Positions 35,732 through 45,052 of a stretch of 64,000 nucleotides of DNA are shown piece after piece; position 1 is the first letter of the stretch; each line of letters starts with the position of its first letter. The stretch spans positions 620,001-684,000 of the forward strand of contig NZ_NJIF01000003.1 in assembly GCF_002209555.1 (NCBI RefSeq), written 5' to 3'. Below the pieces are notes generated by a model, which was given only the letters and a program-made list of their open reading frames with translations, did no database searches and was not told where the DNA came from. The DNA is from Achromobacter insolitus (GTDB taxonomy: Bacteria; Pseudomonadota; Gammaproteobacteria; Burkholderiales; Burkholderiaceae_B). A program made the translations under genes and the position numbers.

Positions 35732-36708
35732 CCGTCAAATTCCGCGCCGCCCTGGCGGCCGCAAGCCTTGCCGCGCTCGCGCATTCGGGCGCCGTCCACG
35801 CCGCCTATCCCGAACAAGCGATCAAGATCGTCGTCCCCTTCACGCCTGGCGGCGCAACCGACGCCGTGGCGCGTCTGCTGGCCAACAAGCTGTCCGGCAA
35901 GTTCGGCCAGCCTGTCATCGTGGAGAACCGCCCTGGCGCATCCACCGTGATCGGCGCGGAAACGGCGGCGCGCGCGCAACCTGACGGCTACACCTTGATG
36001 CTATCGGGCAGCACGACCTACACCGTGCTTCCGGCGCTCAAGCCCGGCCTGCCCTACGACCCGCAAAAGAGCTATGAACACATCGCCATCGTCGCCATGG
36101 CGCCCGTGGTGTTGCTGGCCAAGAACGGCCTTGCGGCCGGCACCGTGCAGGAAGCGGCCGCGCTGGCCCGGCAGCAAAGCGCCAAGGGCGGCCTGATGTA
36201 CGGCACCTTCGGCCCTGGATCCGCGCCGCACCTGGCGGGCGAGATGTACGCCGAGGCCGCGGGCGCCAAGATGTTGCCGGTGCCCTACAAAGGCAGCGCG
36301 CAGTTGGTCACGGCCATGATAGGCGGCGAGGTCGACCTGGGCGTGGACACGGTGTCTTCCGCCGCGCCACAGGTTCGCGCCGGTAAGATCCGGGCGCTGG
36401 CCGTGACGGGCGAACGCCGCATGCCGCAACTGCCCGACGTGCCAACCTTCGCGGAAGCCGGCATGGCGGACGTTTCCTTCGTGGGCTGGTACGCGCTGGT
36501 AGCGCCAGCGCGCACGCCGGCCCCGGTAGTGGACACCCTGAGCCGCGCCGTGGCGGAAATCATGGAAGATACGCAGGTGCGCAAAGCGGTGGCGGACCTG
36601 GCGCTGGACCCCGTCTATTTGCCCGGGCCGGCGTTCAGGGCGCAGATCACGAAGGAACTGCGCACCTTTTCCGAAGTGGCCGCCCGCGCCGGCATCACGC
36701 TGGACTAG
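35728..36708 (+). CDS. Bug-family receptor coupled to the M20 peptidase
   Basis: This 326-aa periplasmic binding protein starts at the ATG at 35728 (MTVKFRAALAAASLAALAHS), overlapping the peptidase stop, with a Sec signal cleaved near GAVHA-AYPEQ. Bug motifs are AIKIVVPFTPGGATDAVARL, VENRPGASTVIGAETAARA, GSAPHLAGEMYAEA and VPYKGSAQLVTAMIGGEVDL. It is the third Bug gene in the window and the one with the tightest translational link to an enzyme. Confidence 0.92.
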   Translation: MTVKFRAALAAASLAALAHSGAVHAAYPEQAIKIVVPFTPGGATDAVARLLANKLSGKFGQPVIVENRPGASTVIGAETAARAQPDGYTLMLSGSTTYTVLPALKPGLPYDPQKSYEHIAIVAMAPVVLLAKNGLAAGTVQEAAALARQQSAKGGLMYGTFGPGSAPHLAGEMYAEAAGAKMLPVPYKGSAQLVTAMIGGEVDLGVDTVSSAAPQVRAGKIRALAVTGERRMPQLPDVPTFAEAGMADVSFVGWYALVAPARTPAPVVDTLSRAVAEIMEDTQVRKAVADLALDPVYLPGPAFRAQITKELRTFSEVAARAGITLD

Positions 36709-36731
36709 CCGCGGCGGGCTGGCGCCTGGCT

Positions 36732-37310
36732 TCAGTCCGGTTGGGTACGGGTGATCTTGGACCCTTCCAGGCCCATGCCCGCCATCAGCCCCTGCCCCCC
36801 GAATGGCACGGCGTACACGTCCTGGCTCAGGGTGGTGGTGGTAATGCTGGCGGCATAGCTGTCGTCCACCACGACCAGGCTGGGGCCTGCGCCGAGCGAC
36901 CAGCCGTCGCTCTGGTCGAGGTACCGCATCGCCGGCTCGTTCATGAAGAACAGCGCATAGCTGAACTCCTGCGCGCCGGCCTGAAGACCGAACGATACCG
37001 CCGATATGTTGTAGTAGGCCTGGACCTTGCCGCCCCGGATGAGCGCGCCGTCGCCGGTTTCCGCGCCGACCAGCAGGCCCCCCTTCAGGATGCGGGGGAA
37101 CACCAGCACACCCACCGCCTTGTTGCCGATTACACGCGTCTTGGGCTCCTGCTGGTACAGGCGATCCAGCGCACCCTGCGCTTGCCGCCTGAGCTCGGCC
37201 GCGGACTCCGCCCTGGCCTGCGGCGCCAGGAGGAAACAGGCTACCCACAAAAAAAGGCTGGCCCAAAGCCAGCCGCGGATATTCATAGGCAAAACGGACG
37301 CGCGACGCAT
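36732..37310 (-). CDS. Exported SYLF/YSC84-domain protein
   Basis: This 192-aa protein has a signal peptide (hydrophobic WLWASLFLWVACFLLAPQ, cleavage near ARA-ES) and one SYLF lipid-binding domain. Landmarks are IGNKAVGVLVFPRILKGGLL, GDGALIRGGKVQAYYNISAV, SFGLQAGAQEFSYALFF and GWSLGAGPSLVVVDDSYA. The ATG at 37310 follows an AGGGGG sequence; an internal ATG at 37286 is also possible. Bacterial SYLF proteins are periplasmic or outer-membrane associated and poorly characterised. It lies next to, but is not clearly coupled with, the catalase gene. Confidence 0.88.
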   Translation of the reverse strand: MRRASVLPMNIRGWLWASLFLWVACFLLAPQARAESAAELRRQAQGALDRLYQQEPKTRVIGNKAVGVLVFPRILKGGLLVGAETGDGALIRGGKVQAYYNISAVSFGLQAGAQEFSYALFFMNEPAMRYLDQSDGWSLGAGPSLVVVDDSYAASITTTTLSQDVYAVPFGGQGLMAGMGLEGSKITRTQPD

Positions 37311-37438
37311 ACAGCCCCCTGATCTCGAAAGGAAAAGGACGGCAAGCGCCCGACGCGCTCGCCCCGACTTGCCGGATCAGTATTAGCAGGCGCAAGTACC
37401 TTGTCAAGATGCATACGCCCCCTGCCATCATCGCGTCT

Positions 37439-39832
37439 TCAGACCCTGGGCGGCATGGTCTCCCTTTCCGGATGGCGATGCCGGGCCAAGGCTTCGACCA
37501 AGTCGGGCACGCTCTTGGCCGCAGCCGCGGCATCCACCCGCAGCAACCCGCCGTCGACCAGCTCGGGCGCCAGACCCGCGGCAGTAAACACTTCCGCGCC
37601 GTCGCCGATGCCCATCAAGGTCTTGCCATGTCGGAACGCGTCGCGCAGGAATTCCAGCGCGCGCCCGTCCGACGCCAGCCGTTCCATGGCGGCTGCGCCT
37701 CCCGGCACTACCGCCCCATCGAACAGCGCGGACGGATGATTGTCCAGCGAGGCGTCGGCATCCAGCATGCCGCCCCCTTCGGCCTGGACGGGCCCAATCC
37801 GCTGCCCCACCAACCGCACGACAGCGCCCGCCGCGATCAGCCCATCAGCCACGGCGGACACGGCTTTGCCATCCGCCCCTTCGGCCACCAGGATGGCGAT
37901 CTTGCGCGTCGCGATGCCGCCGTCCCCGGGACGAGCTTCGAGCGACAACGCGGGCGAGGTTTCGATTTCGGGAGCGGGCGGATTCTCGGTCGCGCGCGGC
38001 AAGGGGTCCGGCAGGGCCATCCCCAGTTGGTCCGCTACCGCCTGCGCCAGTTCGTCGGAAACATTGCGCAAGGACGCGACCATGCGCTGGCGGATGGCGG
38101 GCACCGTCACTTTGCTCAGCTCGAAGGCGAAGGCCGCGGCGATGTGGCGTTGTTCCCAATCCGCCTGGCTGTCATAGAACAGGGTCGCCTGGTTGTAGTG
38201 CTCGGCGAATTTCTCGGGATGTCCGCGCAGTTCGTCGCCCGTCTCCGGCTCCGGAAAGGACACGAAGCCGTCCATGCCCGCCTGAAACGGACAGCCGCCG
38301 GCCAACGAATTGGGCTCGTAGGCCACCCGCCCGCGATGTATGGCCTGGCGGTGCATGCCGTCGCGCTGATTGTTATGCACGGGCGCGAGCGGCGCGTTGA
38401 TCGGAATTTCGTGAAAGTTCGGGCCGCCCAGCCTTGAAATCTGCGTGTCCACATAGGAATGGATGCGCCCGGCCAGCAAAGGATCGTTCGTGAAGTCCAG
38501 ACCGGGCACAATGTGGGCGGCGCAGAACGCGACTTGCTCGGTTTCCGCGAAGAAATTGTCCGGATTGCGGTCCAGCACCATCCGCCCCACCGGCACCACG
38601 GGCACCAGTTCCTCGGGCACGATCTTGGTCGCGTCCAGCACGTCGAAGCTGAAGCCCTGAGCTTGCTCGTCCGTGAATACCTGCACGCCCAGTTCCCACT
38701 GCGGACCATTGCCGCTGTCGATGGCTTCCCAAAGATCGCGCCGATGGAAGTCCGGATCCGCGCCCGAGACCTTGACGGCCTCATCCCACACCTGCGAGTG
38801 CGTGCCCAGCACGGGATTCCAATGGAACTTCACCAGCCGCGATTCGCCTGCGGCGTTGACGAAGCGGAACGTGTGCACGCCGAAGCCCTGCATCATCCGA
38901 TAGCTGCGGGGAATGGCGCGGTCGGACATCAGCCACATCAGCATGTGGGTGGATTCCGGCATCAATGACACGAAATCCCAGAAAGTGTCGTGCGCGGACG
39001 CGGCCTGCGGCATGCCGTGGTGCGGCTCGGGCTTGACGGCGTGGACCAGGTCCGGAAACTTCATGGCATCCTGGATGAAAAACACCGGCATATTGTTGCC
39101 TACCAGATCCCAATTGCCCTCGTCCGTGTAGAACTTCACGGCAAAGCCGCGCACATCCCGCGCCGTGTCCTTGGAACCGCGTTCGCCCGCCACTGTGGAA
39201 AAGCGCACGAACACCGGCGTGCGCTTGCCCGCCTGCGCGAAGGGCGCGGCGGCGGTCAGGTCGGTCAAGGGTTTGTAGCATTCGAAGTAGCCATGGGCGG
39301 CCGAGCCGCGCGCGTGCACAATGCGCTCCGGAATCCGCTCATGGTCAAAATGCGTGATCTTCTCGCGCAGGATGAAATCCTTGAGCAGCGCCGGGCCGCG
39401 CAGGCCCGCCTTCAGCGAGTGCTGGTTGTCGCTGACGCGCACCCCCTGGTTGGTGGTCAGCATCTGCCCGCTCGAATCCGCCCGCACACGCTCCAGCCGT
39501 CCGTCGGCGGCGTTGACACCCGCCTCGGCGGCCGCGCCAGTCTTGTCCGATACTTCGCGTTCCGACAAAGAACTCGCGGTCGCGGACGGATCGGCCGCCG
39601 CCGCATGGGCGCCGGCATAGGGGCAGCGCGCCCCGTCTTCGCCGTATTCCGCGGGCTTGCCCGCATTATGGGGAAATGCCGCGGCCGTGGCCCCCACCGC
39701 CGCGGCCCGCTTGAGCGCCGGATGGCTGGGCTTGCCCGCGGGCCCGGAGGCCGGCCCGCTGTCCGTATTCATATAGGCAGTGTCCACGGCCGCGCCCGCG
39801 CCGCTCTTGCCTGCTGGTTTTTTGCCTGGCAT
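37439..39832 (-). CDS. katE: Large-subunit catalase, HPII type
   Basis: This 797-aa monofunctional heme catalase decomposes hydrogen peroxide. The catalytic histidine H173 lies in [16 protein letters not shown], the catalytic asparagine in [16 protein letters not shown] (about 246), and the proximal heme tyrosine in [16 protein letters not shown]. The C-terminal 150 residues form the flavodoxin/DJ-1-like domain typical of large-subunit catalases ([36 protein letters not shown]). The N-terminal extension of about 130 residues is Ala/Gly/Lys-rich and somewhat longer than in E. coli HPII (753 aa). The ferritin-like gene lies nine bases upstream in the same direction, suggesting a peroxide/iron protection operon. 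Confidence 0.95.
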   Translation of the reverse strand: MPGKKPAGKSGAGAAVDTAYMNTDSGPASGPAGKPSHPALKRAAAVGATAAAFPHNAGKPAEYGEDGARCPYAGAHAAAADPSATASSLSEREVSDKTGAAAEAGVNAADGRLERVRADSSGQMLTTNQGVRVSDNQHSLKAGLRGPALLKDFILREKITHFDHERIPERIVHARGSAAHGYFECYKPLTDLTAAAPFAQAGKRTPVFVRFSTVAGERGSKDTARDVRGFAVKFYTDEGNWDLVGNNMPVFFIQDAMKFPDLVHAVKPEPHHGMPQAASAHDTFWDFVSLMPESTHMLMWLMSDRAIPRSYRMMQGFGVHTFRFVNAAGESRLVKFHWNPVLGTHSQVWDEAVKVSGADPDFHRRDLWEAIDSGNGPQWELGVQVFTDEQAQGFSFDVLDATKIVPEELVPVVPVGRMVLDRNPDNFFAETEQVAFCAAHIVPGLDFTNDPLLAGRIHSYVDTQISRLGGPNFHEIPINAPLAPVHNNQRDGMHRQAIHRGRVAYEPNSLAGGCPFQAGMDGFVSFPEPETGDELRGHPEKFAEHYNQATLFYDSQADWEQRHIAAAFAFELSKVTVPAIRQRMVASLRNVSDELAQAVADQLGMALPDPLPRATENPPAPEIETSPALSLEARPGDGGIATRKIAILVAEGADGKAVSAVADGLIAAGAVVRLVGQRIGPVQAEGGGMLDADASLDNHPSALFDGAVVPGGAAAMERLASDGRALEFLRDAFRHGKTLMGIGDGAEVFTAAGLAPELVDGGLLRVDAAAAAKSVPDLVEALARHRHPERETMPPRV

Positions 39833-39841
39833 CGAAATCTC

Positions 39842-40456
39842 CTAATGGCTCAGCATCTTGCCGCGCGCCTGCTCGGCGCGCGATGCACCGATAGCTGTCT
39901 CAACCTGCTTGACCTCCTCGGGCGGCGGCAGCACCGCGGGAAATCCCAACGACTGGATCCACAATTCGCGTGACCAGCCCTGCGTGTGATAAAGATGGTG
40001 GTCTTCGTCCTTGGCCACGGCGTCGTAGGCCTGCTTGAGCACCTTCGCCTCATCGCCGCTGTGCTGCTCGGCAATCATGCCGATCAGGGACCAGTTCGCG
40101 TGGTCCTTGGTTTCGGCCAGCACCACGCATTCCGTGGCTACGAGTTGTGCGGCGTCCGGGTCGCCGGCGTTGATGGCCATCTTCATGGCCTTGACCAGCG
40201 ACTCGCCGATGTGGCGCACCACCTGGCGGCCGGGCGGCTGGGCCTGGGCGTCCAAACCCAGTTGCTCGAACACGGTCAGCAGCACCCGGCGATGCGTCCG
40301 CGTTTCTTCGAGGTACTCGAGCCATTCCTTCTTCAGGTCCTCGTTCACCGCACACGAAACAGCGGTTTCGTACACGGCCAGGCCACCGATCTCGGTTTCC
40401 AGGGCCTGGTAAAGCAGTTCCTCGATTTGCGAGGTGTTTCCGGCTTTTCGTTTCAT
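39842..40456 (-). CDS. Ferritin-like di-iron protein
   Basis: This 204-aa all-helical protein starts at the ATG at 40456 (MKRKAGNTSQIEELLYQALE), with AAGGAG upstream. Possible di-iron ligands occur in four helices: EELLYQALETEIGGLAVYE, EWLEYLEETRTHRR, VATECVVLAETKDHANW and DAVAKDEDHHLYH. It is the first gene of an apparent operon with katE. Similar small ferritin-like proteins often accompany catalases, but whether this one stores iron, oxidises it or has another role is not established by sequence. Confidence 0.8.
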   Translation of the reverse strand: MKRKAGNTSQIEELLYQALETEIGGLAVYETAVSCAVNEDLKKEWLEYLEETRTHRRVLLTVFEQLGLDAQAQPPGRQVVRHIGESLVKAMKMAINAGDPDAAQLVATECVVLAETKDHANWSLIGMIAEQHSGDEAKVLKQAYDAVAKDEDHHLYHTQGWSRELWIQSLGFPAVLPPPEEVKQVETAIGASRAEQARGKMLSH

Positions 40457-40642
40457 TGGGCGCTCCTTTGTGGGATGACATCGCCGCATGCCGGCGGCGG
40501 GCATGCAGAACGGATCGCCTGTCAGCAATCGCCGTGCCCGCCTGCAACGCGCCGTGGGTGACCCGCGCGCACGACCGCGCCGGGCCCCGCCGGCGCAAAA
40601 AGTACAAAGGCGTCGGCATCGCCAACCTTGTCCCCGATTAGA

Positions 40643-40663
40643 TTAGAATCGGAACTATTCTCA
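40643..40663 (+). promoter_or_regulatory. Candidate Fur box upstream of the second PepSY gene
   Basis: AGAAT (40645-40649) and ATTCT (40657-40661) form an inverted pair in an AT-rich stretch about 55-70 bp upstream of the PepSY start. The ATTCTCA half matches the site found in the ECF promoter at 7432-7446. A weak TAAAAT at 40665-40670 could be the -10. Confidence 0.5.
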
Positions 40664-40715
40664 ATAAAATCAGAGCGCCCGGTCCGCGGCGACTCCAACA
40701 AGAAAGAGGCTCCCC

Positions 40716-42347
40716 CTGAAATCCGGTTTCCGCCTATCCATGGCCTGGCTCCATACCTGGGTCGGCCTATGGTTTTCCTGGCTGCTGTTCGCCGTCTTCC
40801 TGACGGGATCGCTGGCCGTCTTCTCCGAACCCATCACGCACTGGATGACGCCCGAGCACCACGAGGCAGAGGCCCGGGCCGCGCAAACGGAAAGCCTCCC
40901 GGTGGACCGGGCGCGCCGGCTCGAACTGGCGGTGGATTACATGGCGCGCAATCACGCGGGCGCGGGCATGTGGGAAATCTGGCCGGTCAACCGGTTCCAC
41001 GACAACGGGTTGACGGCCTATTGGTTCGATAAGAACGGCCAGTACGCCGACGCCGACCTCGACCCGGAAACGGGCGCCGAACTGGCGGAGCATCACGAGG
41101 CGGAAGGCCGCGCCACGCATGGCGGCAGTCATTTCGTCGACTTCCATTACACCTTGCACGACGCCGGCCTGGGCCTGTGGATCGTGGCCTTCGCCAGCAT
41201 GGCGATGCTGGTCGCGCTGATTTCCGGCGTGGTCACGCACAAGCGCATCTTCAAGGACTTTTTCACCTTCCGCGCCAAGAAGGGCCAACGTTCCTGGCTG
41301 GACGCGCACAATGCGGTGGCGGTGCTGACCTTGCCCTTCCAGTTCATGATCGCCTACACCGGCATTGTGATATCCAGCGCTCAGCTCATGCCTGCCCCTG
41401 TCACGGCGACCTACGGCGCCGGCCCGCAGGCCACCCGCCAGTACCTGGCCGAACTGTCTGGCGAAGAACGGCCCGCACGCACCGGCGTAGCGCTTCCCAT
41501 GCCGGCGCTGGAGCCCATCGTGGCCCGTGGCGAACAGCTGATCGGACAGACGGCGCGCGCCATCGTCATCAACAACCCCGAAGACAGTTCCATGCGCATC
41601 GGCGTCTACGGTTGGAACGAAGACGCCGACACCTTCCGCAACATCAGCGCCACCACGGGCATGGCCGAGTTCTCGGCCAGCGGCGAATTGCTGCGCCTGC
41701 GCCCCGCGGGCGACGTGAATGGCGGCGCGCCCGCGCTCGCGTTCCAGGTCATGAGCGATCTGCACATGTCCAGGTTCGGCGGGCTGGCCGTCAGCTGGCT
41801 CTACTTCATTTGCGGCATGGCCGGCGCAGCCATGATGGGCACCGGCGCGCTGCTGTTCATGGTCAAGCGCCGCGCCAGGCATGGCGGCGAATTCGGCAGC
41901 GCGACCGCGCGCATGTACCGGCTGATCGAAGGCTTGAATGTGGCCGCGCTGGCGGGACTGGCCATCGCCTGCATCAGCTATCTCTGGGCCAACCGTCTGC
42001 TGCCCGTGGCCCTGGAAAACCGCGCGCTGTGGGAGCTGCGCTGCTTCTTCCTGGTGTGGGCGCTGGCGTTGGCGCACGCCTGGCTGTGCAAGCCGCGCCA
42101 GGCCTGGATCTCGCAGCTTGCCTTGCTATCGGCGCTGTGCCTGCTGCTGCCGGTGTTGTCGCTCGTCACATTGGGCGATCATCCGGTGGCGCAGATCGCG
42201 CGCGAGGACTGGGAAAGCGCGGGCGTCGAACTGACGTCCGTCGCATTCGGCGTACTATCGGGGTGGGCGGCCCTGCTGTTGTGGCGACGGCCCGCATCCG
42301 CGCCCATCCGGCGCAATCCCCGCAGCGACGCAGAGGCAGCCGCATGA
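40716..42347 (+). CDS. PepSY-associated membrane protein, probable CTG start
   Basis: This 543-aa inner-membrane PepSY_TM family protein is a paralogue of the one at 1121-3022. The first ATG is at 40740 (MAWLHTW), but the frame is open upstream and reads KSGFRLS after a CTG at 40716 with AGAGG before it. The paralogue reads MKGGFRQSMSWLHTW, so a CTG start giving MKSGFRLSMAWLHTW is the better fit. Landmarks are TGSLAVFSEPITHWMTPEH, HYTLHDAGLGLWIV, HKRIFKDFFTFRAKKGQRSW and HMSRFGGLAVSWLYFICGM. It lacks the C-terminal DUF3649-like extension of its paralogue. ATGA joins it to a DUF3325 gene. A role in iron-siderophore processing is inferred. Confidence 0.85.
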   Translation: MKSGFRLSMAWLHTWVGLWFSWLLFAVFLTGSLAVFSEPITHWMTPEHHEAEARAAQTESLPVDRARRLELAVDYMARNHAGAGMWEIWPVNRFHDNGLTAYWFDKNGQYADADLDPETGAELAEHHEAEGRATHGGSHFVDFHYTLHDAGLGLWIVAFASMAMLVALISGVVTHKRIFKDFFTFRAKKGQRSWLDAHNAVAVLTLPFQFMIAYTGIVISSAQLMPAPVTATYGAGPQATRQYLAELSGEERPARTGVALPMPALEPIVARGEQLIGQTARAIVINNPEDSSMRIGVYGWNEDADTFRNISATTGMAEFSASGELLRLRPAGDVNGGAPALAFQVMSDLHMSRFGGLAVSWLYFICGMAGAAMMGTGALLFMVKRRARHGGEFGSATARMYRLIEGLNVAALAGLAIACISYLWANRLLPVALENRALWELRCFFLVWALALAHAWLCKPRQAWISQLALLSALCLLLPVLSLVTLGDHPVAQIAREDWESAGVELTSVAFGVLSGWAALLLWRRPASAPIRRNPRSDAEAAA

Positions 42348-42694
42348 ACACCAACGACCTGTATGCGATTTCCATGGCGCTGCTGCTGACCTATTCCGGC
42401 ATGGCCTGCCTGAGTCTGGCCATGCCGCGCCATTACGACCAGGTCTGGGGACGCGATCCCTCCGCCGGCCATACCCGCGTGTTGCGCGGCGCTGGCGTGC
42501 TGTTGCTGGCGCTGGCCCTGCTGCCCTGCGTGGGACTGTGGGGCAATACGGTGGGCGTGGTGGCCTGGCTGGGCTGGCTTTCGGCAGGCGCCCTGCTCTG
42601 GGTCGGCATGCTGTCCTGGGCGCCTCGCCCGGCAGCCAGAACCGCCGCGCTGGCGGTGGCGATATCCCTGGCCGGCGTTGGCATCGGCTTCTGA
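42344..42694 (+). CDS. DUF3325 small membrane protein
   Basis: This 116-aa hydrophobic protein has about four membrane helices (YAISMALLLTYSGMACLSLA, LRGAGVLLLALALLPCVGLW, VVAWLGWLSAGALLWVGML, ALAVAISLAGVGIGF). It fits the DUF3325 family, usually found after PepSY and DUF3649 genes in iron-siderophore loci. Its start overlaps the PepSY stop as ATGA. Its biochemical function is unknown. Confidence 0.82.
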   Translation: MNTNDLYAISMALLLTYSGMACLSLAMPRHYDQVWGRDPSAGHTRVLRGAGVLLLALALLPCVGLWGNTVGVVAWLGWLSAGALLWVGMLSWAPRPAARTAALAVAISLAGVGIGF

Positions 42695-42753
42695 ACGGCG
42701 CGTTTGACGCGCATCAAGCAAGGCTGACATCCCAGCGGTGGGGAGCACATGCC

Positions 42754-42800
42754 GCACCATATGTGGTGGTAGAGTTTTCACACCCTACTACATATGGTGT
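42754..42800. promoter_or_regulatory. Paired NrdR-like boxes upstream of nrdD
   Basis: GCACCATATGTGGTGG (42754-42769) and CTACTACATATGGTGT (42785-42800) match in inverted orientation at 13 of 16 positions, and their CATATG centres are 33 bp apart, near three helical turns. Both fit the NrdR-box pattern (ACAC-ATAT-type). The second box covers an in-frame ATG at 42794, which argues for the start at 42806. Confidence 0.65.
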
Positions 42801-42805
42801 CAGTC

Positions 42806-44800
42806 ATGCATATCCAGCACATCCTCAAGCGCGACGGCCGCGTCGTGGCGTTCGACCGCGAGAAGATCGCCCAGGCCATGGCGGCAGCAGGCCAGAGCAC
42901 CGGGGAACTGGATCTCGCGGGTGCTCAGGCGCTGACCGACGGCGTCATCGCCGCGCTGGCGGAAAACCCCTGCCCCGGTGTCGAGACCATCCAGAACCGC
43001 GTGGAGGAAGCCTTGGTCCAGGCAGGCCATTGGCGCACCGCGCGGGCCTATATCGTGCACCGCGAACAACACGCCCGCCTGCGCTCGCTGCGCCACACGC
43101 TGGTGGACGTGGAAAGCGCCATGGAGGAATACCTGGACCAGCGCGACTGGCGCGTCAACGCCAACGCCAACCAGGGCTACAGTCTGGGCGGCCTGATCCT
43201 GAACGTGGCGGGCAAGGTCACCGCCAACTACTGGCTGTCCAATGTATTCGCGCCCGAGGCGGGCCGCGCCCACCGCGAGGGCGACATCCACATCCACGAC
43301 CTGGACATGCTGAGCGGTTACTGCGCTGGCTGGTCGCTGCGCCAGTTGCTGACCGAAGGCTTCAACGGCATCCCCGGCAAGGTGGAAGCCACACCGCCGC
43401 GCCACATGTCGGCGGCCATCGGCCAGATCGTCAATTTCCTGGGCACGCTGCAGAACGAGTGGGCAGGAGCGCAGGCCTTCAGTTCCTTCGACACCTACAT
43501 GGCGCCCTTCATCCGCCGCGACGCCATGACGTATGCGGAGGTGAAGCAGTCCATGCAGGAACTCATCTACAACCTCAACGTGCCCAGCCGCTGGGGCACG
43601 CAGACGCCCTTCACCAATCTTACGTTCGACTGGACCTGCCCGCCGGACCTGAAGGACCAGATTCCGTACATCGGCGGCGAGGAAATGCCGTTTTCATACG
43701 GCGAGCTGCAGGCCGAGATGGACATGATCAACCGCGCCTACATCGAGGTCATGATGGCCGGGGACGCCAAGGGCCGTGTGTTCACCTTCCCCATCCCCAC
43801 CTACAACATCACGCCCGACTTCGACTGGGACCACCCCAACACCGAGCGCTTGTTCGAGATGACCGCACGCTATGGACTGCCCTATTTCCAGAACTTCCTG
43901 AATTCAGACCTGGAACCGCACATGGTGCGTTCGATGTGCTGCCGCTTGCAACTGGACCTGCGCGAACTGCTCAAGCGCGGCAATGGCCTGTTCGGGTCGG
44001 CCGAGCAGACGGGGTCCGTCGGCGTGGTCACGGTCAACTGCGCGCGCCTGGGCTATACCTGCCGCGGCGACGAAGAGGAGCTGATGCGGCGGCTGGACCA
44101 TCTGCTGGAACTGGGCCGCGACGTGCTGGAGACCAAGCGCAAGGTGGTGCAGCGCTACATTGACCAGGGCCTCTATCCCTATACCCGCCGCTACCTCGGC
44201 ACCCTGCGCAATCATTTCAGCACGCTGGGCGTAAACGGCATCAACGAGATGATCCGCAACTTCACGGACGATGCCGAGGACATCACCACCGCGGCAGGCC
44301 ATGCCCTGGCCGTGCGCCTGTTGGACCGCGTGCGTGTCCGCATGACCGAATTCCAGGAGCAAACGGGCCATCTGTACAACCTGGAGGCCACGCCCGCCGA
44401 AGGCACCACCTATCGTTTCGCCCGCGAAGACCGCAAGCGCTATCCCGCCATTCTTCAGGCTGGCAGCGACGCGCAGCCCTACTACACGAACTCCAGCCAG
44501 CTTCCGGTAGGCCATACCGACGATCCTTTCCATGCGCTGGAACTGCAGGAGACGCTGCAAGGCAAGTACACCGGCGGCACCGTGCTGCACTTGTACATGA
44601 ACGAAGCCGTGTCGTCCGCCGGCGCGTGCAAGCAACTGGTGCGCCGGGCTCTGTCCAATTTCCGGCTGCCCTACATCACGGTCACGCCGACGTTCTCCAT
44701 CTGCCCCAACCACGGTTATCTGGCGGGGCACCACGAGTTCTGCCCGAAATGCGATGCCGAACTGCTGGCCAGGCAATCGGCGTGCTGCACCCCGGCCTGA
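42806..44800 (+). CDS. nrdD: Anaerobic ribonucleoside-triphosphate reductase body (NrdD without glycyl-radical domain)
   Basis: This 664-aa class III ribonucleotide reductase would make dNTPs without oxygen. An ATP-cone domain (about 1-92, HILKRDGRVVAFDREKI) precedes the ten-stranded barrel with HDLDMLSGYCAGWSLRQLL and the candidate thiyl cysteine C278 in FDWTCPPDL. The C-terminus reaches the zinc-ribbon cysteines (FSICPNHGYLAGHHEF, CPKC) and then stops at TGA after ARQSACCTPA. The usual following segment with the RVxGY and radical-glycine motifs is missing. It is encoded by the next small gene at 44870-45052. I chose the ATG at 42806 because the one at 42794 lies inside a likely NrdR box. 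Confidence 0.9.
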   Translation: MHIQHILKRDGRVVAFDREKIAQAMAAAGQSTGELDLAGAQALTDGVIAALAENPCPGVETIQNRVEEALVQAGHWRTARAYIVHREQHARLRSLRHTLVDVESAMEEYLDQRDWRVNANANQGYSLGGLILNVAGKVTANYWLSNVFAPEAGRAHREGDIHIHDLDMLSGYCAGWSLRQLLTEGFNGIPGKVEATPPRHMSAAIGQIVNFLGTLQNEWAGAQAFSSFDTYMAPFIRRDAMTYAEVKQSMQELIYNLNVPSRWGTQTPFTNLTFDWTCPPDLKDQIPYIGGEEMPFSYGELQAEMDMINRAYIEVMMAGDAKGRVFTFPIPTYNITPDFDWDHPNTERLFEMTARYGLPYFQNFLNSDLEPHMVRSMCCRLQLDLRELLKRGNGLFGSAEQTGSVGVVTVNCARLGYTCRGDEEELMRRLDHLLELGRDVLETKRKVVQRYIDQGLYPYTRRYLGTLRNHFSTLGVNGINEMIRNFTDDAEDITTAAGHALAVRLLDRVRVRMTEFQEQTGHLYNLEATPAEGTTYRFAREDRKRYPAILQAGSDAQPYYTNSSQLPVGHTDDPFHALELQETLQGKYTGGTVLHLYMNEAVSSAGACKQLVRRALSNFRLPYITVTPTFSICPNHGYLAGHHEFCPKCDAELLARQSACCTPA

Positions 44801-44849
44801 GGCCAGTCAACGACAGGCCTCAGACTGAACCGCCGGGCAGCCGCCCGGC
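44798..44849 (+). promoter_or_regulatory. Two stem-loops between nrdD and the radical-domain gene
   Basis: TGAGGCC (44798-44804, including the nrdD stop codon) pairs with GGCCTCA (44816-44822) across an 11-nt loop. GCCGGGC (44832-44838) pairs with GCCCGGC (44843-44849) across AGCC. Both stems are perfect. They could set the transcript or translation ratio of the two parts; no T-run suggests full termination. Confidence 0.6.
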
Positions 44850-44869
44850 ATCCACAACGAGGAACCGCT

Positions 44870-45052
44870 ATGCAAACCTTGATCGCTCCCGAAGTCACCA
44901 CGGCTCCCGCCCCGCGGCTGGACGACAGCCAGCGCGTGCGCTGCGAGATCTGGACTCGCGTCATGGGCTACCACCGCCCCGTCGCTTCCTTCAACACTGG
45001 CAAACAAGGCGAATTCAATGAACGCCGTTTCTTCGTCGAACGCCGCGCCTGA
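44870..45052 (+). CDS. Stand-alone NrdD glycyl-radical domain
   Basis: This 60-aa protein matches the C-terminal radical loop of NrdD. Residues 25-54 read CEIWTRVMGYHRP and then FNTGKQGEFNERRFF, containing the RVxGY motif and, by comparison with E. coli NrdD, the likely radical glycine G44. It has its own ATG preceded by GAGGA at seven bases, so independent translation is plausible. It is also in frame with nrdD: the 23 codons between the TGA at 44798 and this ATG hold no stop. Its end overlaps nrdG by 35 bp. It presumably docks onto the NrdD body and is activated by NrdG. The first 20 residues are Pro/Ala-rich and not conserved-looking. Confidence 0.85.
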   Translation: MQTLIAPEVTTAPAPRLDDSQRVRCEIWTRVMGYHRPVASFNTGKQGEFNERRFFVERRA

